A stretch of 30,863 nt of DNA from a virus. The position numbers were made by a program, and so were the translations under genes. Location of the stretch: IMG/VR virus record IMGVR_UViG_3300044984_000353, positions 1-30,863 of that record; one strand, given 5' to 3'. The first letter of the stretch is position 1. Each line of letters begins with the position of its first letter. A model generated the notes under the pieces. The model was given only the letters and a program-made list of their open reading frames with translations. It was not told where the DNA came from and searched no databases. Shown piece after piece: positions 6,412-14,507 of the stretch.

Positions 6412-6888
6412 ATGGCAAATACTCAAGCAATGTGCACTTCGTTTATGGGCGAACTCATGACGGCCACCCATAACTTTGGTGTCGCACCCACTCGCGCAAC
6501 TACAACTGTTGACTCGTTTAAAGCGGCGCTGTATCTGGCCTCGGCAACGATGAACGCCGGTGCAACGGTTTACACCTCTACAGGCGAAGTGACAGGTACA
6601 AACTATACCGCAGGCGGTGTGGCGGTAACTATGGGTACTGCCCCTACGGCAACAAACTCTTCCGCTACTGCGGGCGTGGCTTTTGTTACTCCCTCGGCCT
6701 CAATTACGTATACTAACGTGACTTTGAGCACAGCATTTGATGCAGTGTTGCTTTACAACTCTACACAGTCAAATAAGGCGGTTAGTGTGCACACGTTTGG
6801 TAGCCAAACTATCACGGCGGGTACATTCACTTTGACCATGCCTAGCAACACTACCACCACAGCTTTGTTGCGCTTGGCAACTACCTGA
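6412..6888 (+). CDS. tail/virion structural protein, paralogue B
   Basis: This 158-residue Thr/Ala-rich beta protein is a paralogue of 5783-6199. The shared blocks are VYTSTGEVTGTNYTAGG, LLYNSTQSNKAVSVHTFG and FTLTMPSN, in the same order. It is about 20 residues longer, with a Ser/Thr/Ala-rich expansion in the middle. An AAGG site precedes the ATG. It leads directly into the giant repeat protein (10-base gap), so both copies are probably part of the same appendage. Confidence 0.65.
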   Translation: MANTQAMCTSFMGELMTATHNFGVAPTRATTTVDSFKAALYLASATMNAGATVYTSTGEVTGTNYTAGGVAVTMGTAPTATNSSATAGVAFVTPSASITYTNVTLSTAFDAVLLYNSTQSNKAVSVHTFGSQTITAGTFTLTMPSNTTTTALLRLATT

Positions 6889-6898
6889 TAGGTAACAA

Positions 6899-9800
6899 AT
6901 GGCGGCCTCCGGCTGGGGCAACGGTAGCTGGGGCGACTTTGGCTGGGGAGGGATTGGTGGAGCCGCAACAGGTGTAACTGCAACGGGTGCCACAGGCTCT
7001 GTTGCGACTGTTGTAACTGTCGCCCTCTCCGGTGTAGCTGCTTCGGGTGCTGTTGGTTCCGTTGCTGAAACCAGCAACATAGCGGAAAATGGCAATCAGG
7101 CTTCCGGCGCTGTCGGGTCTGTTGTTTCGTCACGCCTTGTTGCGCTGTCAGGTGTAGCTGCCGCTGGGGCCGTTGGATCAGTAGCCGAATCAAGCAACCG
7201 TACAGAAGACGGTAATCAAGCAAACGGTGCGGTAGGCTCCGTAACCGCTTCATTAACACGCGCCCTTACCGGCGTTTCCGCTTCCGGCGCTGTCGGTACA
7301 GTTACTGCTCTTAGTTTCAATGGTGCGGAACTTACGGGTGTAGCCGCTTCGGGTGCTGTTGGATCAGTCACTGAGACAAGCAGCATAGCGGAAGATGGCA
7401 ATCAGGCATCAGGAGCTGTTGGTTCTGTAGCTTCGTCTCGGGCAGTGGCTCTGTCAGGGGTCTTTGCTTCTGGTGCGGTCGGATCAGTCGCCGAAACCAG
7501 CACTGTCGCCTTGTCAGGGGTCTTTGCTTCTGGAGCCACGGGGTTGGTTGGCGTGGGCAGGAGCATATCTGGCGTATCCGCTTCAGGAGCTGTTGGATCA
7601 GTCACCGAGACAACCACCATCACAGAAGATGGTAATCAGGCAAACGGCGCTGTTGGATCAGTCGCTTCTTCGCGCTCTGTTGCTCTTACCGGAGTTTTTG
7701 CTTCTGGAGCAGTAGGCACTGTTGCTGAAACAAACTCTATTGCTCTTGCGGGCGTTGTTGCATCTGGCTCAGTAGGCTCCGTCAGTACTTCTCAGGCCAT
7801 TTCAGGTGTATCAGCCTCTGGCGCTGTCGGATCAGTCACAGAAACCAACAACCCAACGGAAAACGGCAATCAGGCAAACGGTGCTGTGGGTTCTGTTGCC
7901 TCCTCACGGTCAGTGGCTCTCACGGGCGTAGCCGCTTCCGGAGCAGTTGGCTCCGTTGCAGAGATAAGCTCTGTCTCCCTCACCGGGGTATCTGCGACTG
8001 GAGCAGTTGGCTTTGTTGGTACAGCGCAGGCCATCTCCGGCGTGGCAGCTTCCGGTGCAGTTGGGAATGTTACTGAGACAAATAGCCCTACAGAAGATGG
8101 TAATCAGGCAAACGGTGCTGTTGGGTCCGTCGCTTCTTCACGGGCTGTAGCCATCACGGGTGTATCTGCTTCTGGAGCAGTAGGCTCCGTGGCCGAAACA
8201 AGCACCATTGTTCTAACAGGTGTTGCCGCAGCAGGCGCAGTAGGGTCAGTTAGCACTTCTCAGGCCATATCTGGCGTGTCGGCCTCCGGCGCAGTTGGGA
8301 ATGTCACTGAAAGCAACGCCCGGACCGAGGATGGGAATCAGGCAAACGGCTCTGTTGGGTCGGTTGCTTCCTCACGGGCTGTAGCCCTTACAGGAGTATC
8401 AGCCTCGGGTGCTGTTGGTTCTGTGGCAGAGGTAAGCGCGATTGCTCTCACAGGTACTGGCGCATCGGGTGCTGTTGGATCAGTCAGCACTTCACAAGGC
8501 ATATCTGGGGTTTCAGCCTCCGGTGCAGTGGGGTCAGTCACAGAAACCAACAACCCAACGGAAAACGGGAACCAAGCAAACGGAGCTGTTGGGTCTGTCG
8601 TTTCATCTCGTTCAGTAGCAATTACAGGTGTTGTCGCTTCCGGCGCTGCCGGGTCTGTTACCGAGACAAGTTCTGTTGCTGTCACAGGGGCCGCTGCTTC
8701 TGGCGCGGTTGGAAGTGTTGCATTTACAGAATCTTTTGCGCTAACCGGTGTCTCTGCTTCTGGCAGCGCAGGCACTGTTATACCTTCCCGGTCAATTGCC
8801 TTGACTGGTGTTTCTGCTTCTGGCGCTGTGGGCACGGTAACAGAGGCAAATACAATTTCCTTAACAGGGGCAGTTGCCGCAGGTGCCGTTGGCTCTGTTG
8901 CCGAAACAAACACAATCAGTTTGTCTGGCACCGCTGCCGCAGGTGCAGTTGGATCAGTTACAGAAACTAATAGCCCTACCGAAGATGGCAATCAAGCAAA
9001 CGGGGCGGTCGGCTCTGTTGCTTCTTCACGTTCTGTAGCTATTACAGGCGTTGGGGCTTCCGGTGCGGTTGAATCTATGGTTGCCAGCACTAATCAAGGT
9101 GCAACCCTGACCGGCGTTGGGGCCTTTGGCGCGGTTGGTTCTGTGAGTACTTCTCAGGCAGCGTCAGGTGTGTTGGGTTCTGGCGCGGTTGGATCTATGA
9201 CTGCCAGCGTTGTTCAAAGCGCAGTTCTGACCGGTGTATCGGCTTCTGGCGCAGTTGGGTCGGTTACTGAAACTAACAGTCCTACAGAAAACGGCAACCA
9301 AGCTTCTGGTGCGGTTGGATCAGTGGGGAGCAGTGTCGTAATTGCTCTGACAGGCGTGGGCGCAGTAGGTGCAGTTGGCACAGTTGCACAAGGCAAGAGC
9401 ATCGGTCTTAGCGGCGTGGATGGCCAAGGCAATGTGGGCAGTGTTGCAAGAGGCGAAACGCTTTTACAACTGATTGGTGTAAACGCTGAAGGGCAGATAA
9501 CTTCTCCGGGCGTTAACCGAGACACCACGGTGTCAGGCGTGGCCGCAACAGGACAAGTAGGGTCAGTAGCCCGCTCTTTCCTTATCGGGCTTTCAGGCGT
9601 TAGCGCGCTGGGTACGGCTGGTTCTTTTACTATCCCTTTGGGTGCCGTTTCTGCGGCAGGAGCAACTGGGGCAGTCAACAGTGTCTTTGAAATTGCGTTG
9701 ACTGGTACGGGAGCAACTGGGGCAGTAGGCGCTGTAGAAGTAGCCTCTCGGTCTTTAGCGTTGACCGGAACTGTAGCAGAGGGCGCCACAGGTGAAGTAA

Positions 9801-9931
9801 TTGCGGTATATTGGAAACCAATAGATGACAGCCAAGACGCAAACTGGCAAAATGTCACTAATTCGCAGACGCCTGCTTGGACTACAGTCGCAACAACACA
9901 AACTCCCGAATGGGAAGAAATCGTAACTTGA
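6899..9931 (+). CDS. giant 20-residue-repeat fibre-like protein
   Basis: The 1010-residue protein is built from about 48 consecutive units of 18-22 residues around the core ASGAVGSV. Units end in LTGV or in EDGNQ. The N-terminus has a Trp/Gly segment (GWGNGSWGDFGWGG, residues 5-18), a motif also present in the tail nozzle at 14989. The last 35 residues hold three copies of an 11-residue pattern with Gln at position 3 and Trp at 7 (for example SQTPAW). There are no cysteines or charged clusters in the array. This composition suggests an elongated beta-solenoid or fibrous rod, with the N-terminus possibly anchoring to the nozzle and the Trp-rich C-terminus at the tip. The unit resembles repeats in uncultured aquatic phage proteins; the receptor-binding role is inference. 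Confidence 0.75.
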   Translation: MAASGWGNGSWGDFGWGGIGGAATGVTATGATGSVATVVTVALSGVAASGAVGSVAETSNIAENGNQASGAVGSVVSSRLVALSGVAAAGAVGSVAESSNRTEDGNQANGAVGSVTASLTRALTGVSASGAVGTVTALSFNGAELTGVAASGAVGSVTETSSIAEDGNQASGAVGSVASSRAVALSGVFASGAVGSVAETSTVALSGVFASGATGLVGVGRSISGVSASGAVGSVTETTTITEDGNQANGAVGSVASSRSVALTGVFASGAVGTVAETNSIALAGVVASGSVGSVSTSQAISGVSASGAVGSVTETNNPTENGNQANGAVGSVASSRSVALTGVAASGAVGSVAEISSVSLTGVSATGAVGFVGTAQAISGVAASGAVGNVTETNSPTEDGNQANGAVGSVASSRAVAITGVSASGAVGSVAETSTIVLTGVAAAGAVGSVSTSQAISGVSASGAVGNVTESNARTEDGNQANGSVGSVASSRAVALTGVSASGAVGSVAEVSAIALTGTGASGAVGSVSTSQGISGVSASGAVGSVTETNNPTENGNQANGAVGSVVSSRSVAITGVVASGAAGSVTETSSVAVTGAAASGAVGSVAFTESFALTGVSASGSAGTVIPSRSIALTGVSASGAVGTVTEANTISLTGAVAAGAVGSVAETNTISLSGTAAAGAVGSVTETNSPTEDGNQANGAVGSVASSRSVAITGVGASGAVESMVASTNQGATLTGVGAFGAVGSVSTSQAASGVLGSGAVGSMTASVVQSAVLTGVSASGAVGSVTETNSPTENGNQASGAVGSVGSSVVIALTGVGAVGAVGTVAQGKSIGLSGVDGQGNVGSVARGETLLQLIGVNAEGQITSPGVNRDTTVSGVAATGQVGSVARSFLIGLSGVSALGTAGSFTIPLGAVSAAGATGAVNSVFEIALTGTGATGAVGAVEVASRSLALTGTVAEGATGEVIAVYWKPIDDSQDANWQNVTNSQTPAWTTVATTQTPEWEEIVT
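7397..8566 (+). repeat. 234-nt (78-codon) tandem super-repeat, five copies
   Basis: The landmark GG(C/T/G)AATCAGGCA at the codons for Gly-Asn-Gln-Ala begins at 7397, 7631, 7865, 8099, 8333 and 8567: five exact intervals of 234 bases. Each period codes for four sub-units of 20+20+18+20 residues. Outside this block, the same landmark recurs at 7091, 7211, 8987 and 9293 with spacings of 120, 186, 420 and 306 bases. DNA copies differ mainly at third codon positions. Confidence 0.9.
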
Positions 9932-9941
9932 GGTTTTTAAC

Positions 9942-12050
9942 ATGGCTACAGCATACACATCTCTACTTGGTTTAGCACTGCCAGTCACGGGTGAACTGAG
10001 CGGCACATGGGGTGATACAGTAAACAACTCCATTACATCCTTGCTAGACACCTCTGTTGCGGGAACAACTAACGTTAGTACTGACGCAGATGTCACACTG
10101 ACTACAACTACGGGCGCTTCAAACACCGCTCGGCAGGCCATTCTTTTGTTCTCAGGCGCACGTACGGCATTGCGTACGGTTACAGCGCCAGCCCAGTCAA
10201 AGGTTTATACGGTTATCAACGCCACCACAGGCGGCTTCTCTGTTAAGTTGGTTGGTGCTGGCCCGACCACAGGTGTGACCATTGTTGCTGGCGAGTCTGC
10301 TGTATGCGCATGGAATGGTTCTGACTTTGTGAAGGTGAGTAATACGGGCGGCGCGGCTTCGTTCACCAACGTCACTGTTACAGGTACAACCACTTTATCT
10401 GGCCTGACTGCTTCTACTGCGCTGGCACTGGATGCAAGCAAGAACGTAGTGAGCGTGACGAATACAGGTACAGGCAACAACGTCCTGTCTGCTTCGCCCA
10501 CATTGACTGGCACCATTGGTGCGGCATCTTTAACGCTTTCCACTGACTTGACCCTCTCTGGAGGCACTGCCAGTGGTGTTCCTTATTTAAACGGCTCTAA
10601 GGTTGTTACAAGCGGTACTGCTCTGTGGTTTGACGGAACTAACTTTGGAGTTGGCACAGGCGGAAATACTTTAAATCAGCAGTCGGTCGTTTATAAGGTA
10701 GGTGCTAACGCTGTTTACCAACAAATTGCCAATGGTTCTACTGGTCTTGCATCAACAAATGGTATTCGTGTTGGAGTGTCTTCTGCGGGTGTTGGTGAGT
10801 GGTATTCGCCTACTGCGGCTATTTCATACATTGACAACTCAGAACAAATGCGCCTAACCAGCACAGGTCTGGGTATTGGGATGAGTTCGCCTGCTTATAA
10901 ATTGGATGTATCTGCTGCGGGGACTACTGTTTCTTCTGCATTCCGATCAGACCAAAGCGAAATGTGGATGATGTTGAAGGACTCCGGAACAACGCTTGGT
11001 CATGTGCGTCTTGGTTCCGCTTCTGGCGCAATGCTGTTTTATTCTGGCAACAACACAAGAGCCACCATCGACTCCTCAGGCAATCTAGGCTTGGGAGTTA
11101 CTCCTAGTGCTTGGAATTCTGTTTTTAAAGCTGTTTCTGTTGGCAGGGCTGGCTCTAATTTGTTTGGACAAACAAGTTCAAATTTAACAGGAGTTACAGC
11201 AAACGCCATATTTGATTCGTCTGATTGGAAGTATGTAACATCTGACAATGCTAGTCGTTATCAACAAAATAGCGGTGTTCATTCTTGGTACACAGCCCCA
11301 TCAGGCACAGCAGGAAACGCCATTACCTTTACTCAGGCAATGACTCTGGATGCTAGTGGGAATTTGATGGTTGGCACGACAACACCAACTGCAAATTGCA
11401 AACTTACTGTAACTGGTGCTGGTATTTCAATTGCGGGTGGTCGAGGTTCTACTTTTGCATTGGCTTATCCTGATTGGTCAATCTACAACACAAGTAGTGG
11501 AAACGCATTAGCATTTGATAATGGATCAGAACGTGTCCGTATAGACTCAAGCGGTAACTTGCTGGTGGGGACTACGAGTGATCTTGGGGGGCTTGGCGGT
11601 AAGGTGCAAATTTCATCGGGCGCAAGCCGTGGAATTGTTCAAAGCACAAATTCCAACACTCGGATGCAAGAGTATTTGGTTTCTGGGACAACAGTTGGGT
11701 TTATTTCCAACGACGGAACAAGCACAACTTACTCAACCTCCTCTGACTATCGCCTGAAAAACACCATTGCCCCAATGACAGGTGCTTTGGCTAAAGTTGC
11801 ATTGCTAAAGCCTTGCACTTACAAGTGGAATGTTAATGGCTCTGATGGTCAGGGCTTTATCGCTCACGAGTTGGCTGAAGTTGTGCCTCAGTGCGTAACT
11901 GGTGCAAAGGATGCTCTAGATGCTAATGGGAAAATTAAACCGCAAGGCATTGACACATCATTCTTGGTAGCTACATTGACAGCGGCTATCCAAGAACAAC
12001 AAGCAATCATTGAATCACTCAAGGCACGTTTGGATGCCGCTAATCTTTAA
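9942..12050 (+). CDS. tail fibre with S74 self-cleaving chaperone domain
   Basis: This 702-residue protein begins with a fibre N-terminal region common in phages (SLLGLALPVTGELSGTWGD, then strands to about residue 130). The shaft contains repeated DSSGNL-(G/L)-VG steps typical of trimeric fibres, at about residues 376, 470 and 532. The C-terminal 100 residues form an intramolecular chaperone of the endosialidase/peptidase S74 type, with SSDYRLKN carrying Ser601 and Lys606. The Ser and the Lys five residues later match the catalytic dyad of that family. The chaperone trimerises the fibre and then releases itself. It ends in a coiled coil (IQEQQAIIESLKARL). It is the likely host-binding fibre. 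Confidence 0.9.
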   Translation: MATAYTSLLGLALPVTGELSGTWGDTVNNSITSLLDTSVAGTTNVSTDADVTLTTTTGASNTARQAILLFSGARTALRTVTAPAQSKVYTVINATTGGFSVKLVGAGPTTGVTIVAGESAVCAWNGSDFVKVSNTGGAASFTNVTVTGTTTLSGLTASTALALDASKNVVSVTNTGTGNNVLSASPTLTGTIGAASLTLSTDLTLSGGTASGVPYLNGSKVVTSGTALWFDGTNFGVGTGGNTLNQQSVVYKVGANAVYQQIANGSTGLASTNGIRVGVSSAGVGEWYSPTAAISYIDNSEQMRLTSTGLGIGMSSPAYKLDVSAAGTTVSSAFRSDQSEMWMMLKDSGTTLGHVRLGSASGAMLFYSGNNTRATIDSSGNLGLGVTPSAWNSVFKAVSVGRAGSNLFGQTSSNLTGVTANAIFDSSDWKYVTSDNASRYQQNSGVHSWYTAPSGTAGNAITFTQAMTLDASGNLMVGTTTPTANCKLTVTGAGISIAGGRGSTFALAYPDWSIYNTSSGNALAFDNGSERVRIDSSGNLLVGTTSDLGGLGGKVQISSGASRGIVQSTNSNTRMQEYLVSGTTVGFISNDGTSTTYSTSSDYRLKNTIAPMTGALAKVALLKPCTYKWNVNGSDGQGFIAHELAEVVPQCVTGAKDALDANGKIKPQGIDTSFLVATLTAAIQEQQAIIESLKARLDAANL

Positions 12051-12067
12051 TCACTGAAAGGAAAATC

Positions 12068-12397
12068 ATGGCTAATACATACACATGGACAGTTACAGCA
12101 ATGGACTGCTACCCACAAGAAGACGGCAACACCGATGTCGTTTTCACCGTTCACTGGACTTGCTCTGGTACAGACGGTACATACAACGCTTCTGTATACA
12201 GCACTTGCGGTGTAACTTACACTGCTGGCTCACCCTTCACCCCATACGCAAGCTTGACTCAAGACCAAGTGTTGGGTTGGATTTGGGCTGGTGGCGTTGA
12301 CAAGACTGCCACAGAAGCCGCTGTTGCACAGCAGATTGCAAACCAAGTGAACCCACCCGTGGTCACTCCTGCGCTGCCTTGGGCAACTACAGTTTAA
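12068..12397 (+). CDS. small fibre-associated protein
   Basis: This 109-residue protein has an AAGGA ribosome site, 17 bases after the tail fibre stop. Its first two thirds look like a beta domain: YTWTVTAMDCYP, DVVFTVHWTC, TYNASVYSTCG. A helical segment follows (QVLGWIWAGG, then ATEAAVAQQIANQ) and the end is Pro-rich. Small proteins of this layout commonly follow tail fibre genes in aquatic phages. I recall such a family among the numbered DUFs but will not assign the number. It may be an accessory fibre-tip or assembly protein. Confidence 0.62.
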   Translation: MANTYTWTVTAMDCYPQEDGNTDVVFTVHWTCSGTDGTYNASVYSTCGVTYTAGSPFTPYASLTQDQVLGWIWAGGVDKTATEAAVAQQIANQVNPPVVTPALPWATTV

Positions 12398-12403
12398 CGG
12401 GAA

Positions 12404-12425
12404 GCCACCACCCGACCTTGGTGGC
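12404..12425 (+). other. intergenic hairpin without T run
   Basis: GCCACCA (12404-12410) pairs with TGGTGGC (12419-12425) around an 8-base loop. There is no T tract, and an AAAGGA ribosome site follows, so it is not a standard terminator. It may stabilise the upstream mRNA end or affect translation of the next gene. Confidence 0.45.
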
Positions 12426-12442
12426 GCATTAAAGGAAACATC

Positions 12443-12676
12443 ATGGGAAAAAATGAAAAGACCCCTGTGACAATCGATGGCGTTGAGCACCAGTTTGAAG
12501 ACCTGACACCCCAGCAGCAAGCGCTGTTGAACCATGTCGCAGATTTAGATCGCAAACTTGACTCAGCGCGTTTCAATGTAGATCAGCTCCAAGTAGGCCG
12601 CAATGCCTTCTTTGAGTTACTAAAGCAAGCGTTAGCGCAGCCTCCCGAGGCCGTGTCTGACGTAGAGCCTAAGTAA
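12443..12676 (+). CDS. DUF6447-like small protein
   Basis: This 77-residue protein has the pattern VTIDGVEHQFEDLTPQQ, then QALLNHVADLDRKLDSA and FNVDQLQVGRNAF. I recognise this as the DUF6447-type family found in phages: a short N-terminal hairpin followed by an amphipathic helical part. Function is unknown. It lies between the fibre cluster and the membrane/lysis genes, with hairpins on both sides, and could be expressed somewhat independently of its neighbours. Confidence 0.7.
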   Translation: MGKNEKTPVTIDGVEHQFEDLTPQQQALLNHVADLDRKLDSARFNVDQLQVGRNAFFELLKQALAQPPEAVSDVEPK

Positions 12677-12682
12677 GCTAGA

Positions 12683-12702
12683 GGGCGGTGGTGCCCGCTT
12701 TT
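12683..12702 (+). terminator. possible weak terminator
   Basis: GGGC (12683-12686) pairs with GCCC (12693-12696) around a six-base loop, followed by four T at 12699-12702. The stem is only 4 bp, so this is a marginal call, but it sits between the DUF6447-like gene and the membrane-protein block. Confidence 0.25.
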
Positions 12703-12736
12703 GAGGTCACGGTTTGTATTTAGAAGTTGTTTAACC

Positions 12737-13228
12737 ATGATTGATCCAATCACCGCCCTAGCCGGTATTCAGTCCGCAGTAAAACTGATTAAGCAGGCTT
12801 CCAAGACCGTGGACGATGTGGCCTCGCTTGGGCCGATGCTGGGTAAGTATTTTGATGCCAAGTCCAACGCTTCTAAAGCTGTTGTAGAGTCTAAGAAAAA
12901 GGGTGGTTCCTCTATGGGGACTGCGCTTCAGATTGAAATGGCGCTTGACCAAGCCAAGACGTTTGAGGCTGACTTGCAGATACTGTTCATGCAAGCGGGC
13001 AAGATTGATGTGTGGAACAAGATTAAAGCCAGAGCGCAGGCAATGGATGTGGAAGATGCACACACCGCCAGACGCGAGAGGGAAGAAGAGAAGAAGCGTA
13101 AACAGAAAGAGCAGGAGCAATTAGAGTTTGGCCTGATGCTGGGTGGCCTTGCGATCCTGTTGTTTATGTTGTACGTTGGAGTCTACGAGGTCATGGAGCA
13201 CTGCGCTAAAGTGAGGTGCGGGCGGTGA
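12737..13228 (+). CDS. membrane protein with charged coil and C-terminal TM
   Basis: The start is ATG 12737; an upstream in-frame TTG at 12701 would add a tail lacking a ribosome site and overlapping the small hairpin. The 163-residue product begins with an amphipathic helix (ITALAGIQSAVKLIKQA). A very charged Glu/Lys/Arg stretch at about residues 109-129 follows, then a membrane segment at about 132-152 (GLMLGGLAILLFMLYVG), with a short Cys-containing tail. I recognise this architecture from aquatic phages beside holins. It may be a lysis regulator or holin accessory. Its TGA overlaps the GTG of the next gene. Confidence 0.65.
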   Translation: MIDPITALAGIQSAVKLIKQASKTVDDVASLGPMLGKYFDAKSNASKAVVESKKKGGSSMGTALQIEMALDQAKTFEADLQILFMQAGKIDVWNKIKARAQAMDVEDAHTARREREEEKKRKQKEQEQLEFGLMLGGLAILLFMLYVGVYEVMEHCAKVRCGR

Positions 13229-13374
13229 ATGAGTACCAAAAAGCCGCTGACATGAGCTTCAAGATTATTGGTGCTTGGTGGGGTGCAAATCTGTTTTTAG
13301 ACTTCATCAAGATATTGCCGAATTTCATTTCGGACAAGATTGTGAATAAAGTTCTTGGAATGGTTGGACTATGA
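13225..13374 (+). CDS. 49-residue hydrophobic protein
   Basis: GTG at 13225 overlaps the previous stop (GTGA), and the TGA at 13372-13374 overlaps the ATG of the next gene (ATGA). This double coupling is the main support for a real gene. The 49-residue product has an N-terminal charged part (NEYQKAAD), then a hydrophobic, Trp-containing segment (FKIIGAWWGANLFLDFIKIL) and an amphipathic end. It looks like a small membrane or membrane-surface peptide. Given its place just before the holin, a pinholin or antiholin-like role is possible but only inferred. Confidence 0.6.
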   Translation: MNEYQKAADMSFKIIGAWWGANLFLDFIKILPNFISDKIVNKVLGMVGL

Positions 13375-13982
13375 GTGAAGAAAAGCCAGCAGACGTATTG
13401 AGTAAGGTGCTGTCCTACGTAGACAGTCCGTTTAAACTGTTTGCGCTGATACTCATGGCGATGTTTGCTTTCTCTGGATACTTTGTCTGGCAGAACCAAG
13501 CCTTTTTGTTTGAGGCGTACAAAGAGAATAAGAAGCTACCAACGATTGCAGAGGACAGAGCGGAAGATGTTGCAGCGCATTTGTTCAAGAACACCAATGC
13601 GGCGGTGGTGGCGATATTCAAAGTCAACCCTTTGTTTGGCACAAGGGTGTTGCACCGTGCGTATACCCGCGAGGGCAGGGACAGAACCCATGAAGGTTTA
13701 GACGTAGGGTTGTTTACTCAGAGTTCAGCCAACAACCGTGATGTGGTTGCGTTGATGGCCAATGAGATTCCTTGCAGTGAATACAATGTGCCTCAAAGTG
13801 AGATTGGTCTTTGGTATATTGACAAGGGCGTAAGATTTGGATGCCGTGTAAGTGTCCCGCCAGAGCAGGGCAGGTTTGTTGGACAGATTACTGTCGGGTG
13901 GGAAAAAGAACCAAAAGATGTACACAAAGAAATGAGCATGTTATTGATTGCCAGTACTATGCTCAGTAAAAGTAAACAGTAA
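13371..13982 (+). CDS. membrane-anchored GAF-like protein
   Basis: This 203-residue protein has one N-terminal membrane helix (about residues 21-41, FKLFALILMAMFAFSGYFVW) and a soluble domain of about 150 residues. That domain contains AVVAIFKVNP, SANNRDVVALMANEIPC, GLWYIDKGVRFGCRVSVPP and GRFVGQITVGWE, an alternation of strands and helices reminiscent of a GAF fold. I have seen this conserved family in phage lysis regions. The GAF resemblance is by eye only. The topology suggests a sensor-like domain facing the periplasm or cytoplasm, just upstream of the holin. It could regulate lysis timing. Confidence 0.62.
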   Translation: MSEEKPADVLSKVLSYVDSPFKLFALILMAMFAFSGYFVWQNQAFLFEAYKENKKLPTIAEDRAEDVAAHLFKNTNAAVVAIFKVNPLFGTRVLHRAYTREGRDRTHEGLDVGLFTQSSANNRDVVALMANEIPCSEYNVPQSEIGLWYIDKGVRFGCRVSVPPEQGRFVGQITVGWEKEPKDVHKEMSMLLIASTMLSKSKQ

Positions 13983-13991
13983 AGGACTATT

Positions 13992-14507
13992 ATGCTGACA
14001 CTACTCTCCACGCTAATTTCGTTTTTGATGGGTGGTTTGCCCAAGATTCTAGAATTCTTCCAAGACCGAGCGGATAAAAAGCACGAGTTAAATCTTGCCC
14101 AGATGCAGATCACCCGCGAGCTTGAACTGCGTAAAGCGGGCTTTGAGGCTCAGGAACGTATTGAACACATCAAGTCAGAACAGCTTGCCACAGAGAGCGC
14201 GGCCAATACCCAGCAGGTTCTGATTGGTGCACAGCAGGCAGAAATGCAAGCTGTCTACGCCCACGATATGAGTTTAAACGAGGGTACATCCACATGGATG
14301 AAGAACCTTCGCGCTTCTGTTCGCCCCGTCATTACCTACGGCTTCTTCTTCCTGCTGTTGTTTATTGACATCGGCCTGTTTGCCTACGGCTGGAGCCGTG
14401 GTGTACCGTTTACTGAGTTGGCCGAGATGCTGTGGGACTCTGATACCCAAGCATTGTTTGCTTCTATTATTGCTTTCCACTTTGGTGGCCGGGCGTTTGG
14501 GAAATGA
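13992..14507 (+). CDS. putative holin, 3-TM type
   Basis: This 171-residue protein has an N-terminal hydrophobic helix (about residues 2-20), a long charged helical middle rich in Gln and Glu (about 25-95), and two C-terminal membrane segments at about 112-133 (VITYGFFFLLLFIDIGLFAYG) and 153-168 (ending GGRAFGK). The ASVRPVITY and FHFGGRAF signatures match the 3-TM holin family known from gene-transfer agents and phages. Its stop overlaps the endolysin start as ATGA, a typical holin-endolysin arrangement. The holin would open the inner membrane for the signal-less endolysin. Confidence 0.78.
   Translation: MLTLLSTLISFLMGGLPKILEFFQDRADKKHELNLAQMQITRELELRKAGFEAQERIEHIKSEQLATESAANTQQVLIGAQQAEMQAVYAHDMSLNEGTSTWMKNLRASVRPVITYGFFFLLLFIDIGLFAYGWSRGVPFTELAEMLWDSDTQALFASIIAFHFGGRAFGK

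Noticed and set aside
7397-8566. CRISPR-like or diversity-generating repeat array
   Set aside because: The period is a whole number of codons in an open frame, there are no spacers, and no reverse transcriptase or Cas gene is present.
8338-8991. Long - strand reading frame of 217 codons inside the repeat gene
   Set aside because: It is a mirror of the repeated codons (Pro/Thr/Ala-rich antisense), has no ribosome site, and similar frames appear wherever the repeats run.
9214-9858. Second long - strand reading frame (214 codons)
   Set aside because: Same antisense effect of the + strand repeat array; its sequence has the same artificial Pro/Thr/Ala bias.
12701-12736. TTG start extending the membrane protein gene by 12 codons
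   Set aside because: No ribosome site, overlap with the small hairpin, and the sequence from ATG 12737 matches the expected N-terminus.
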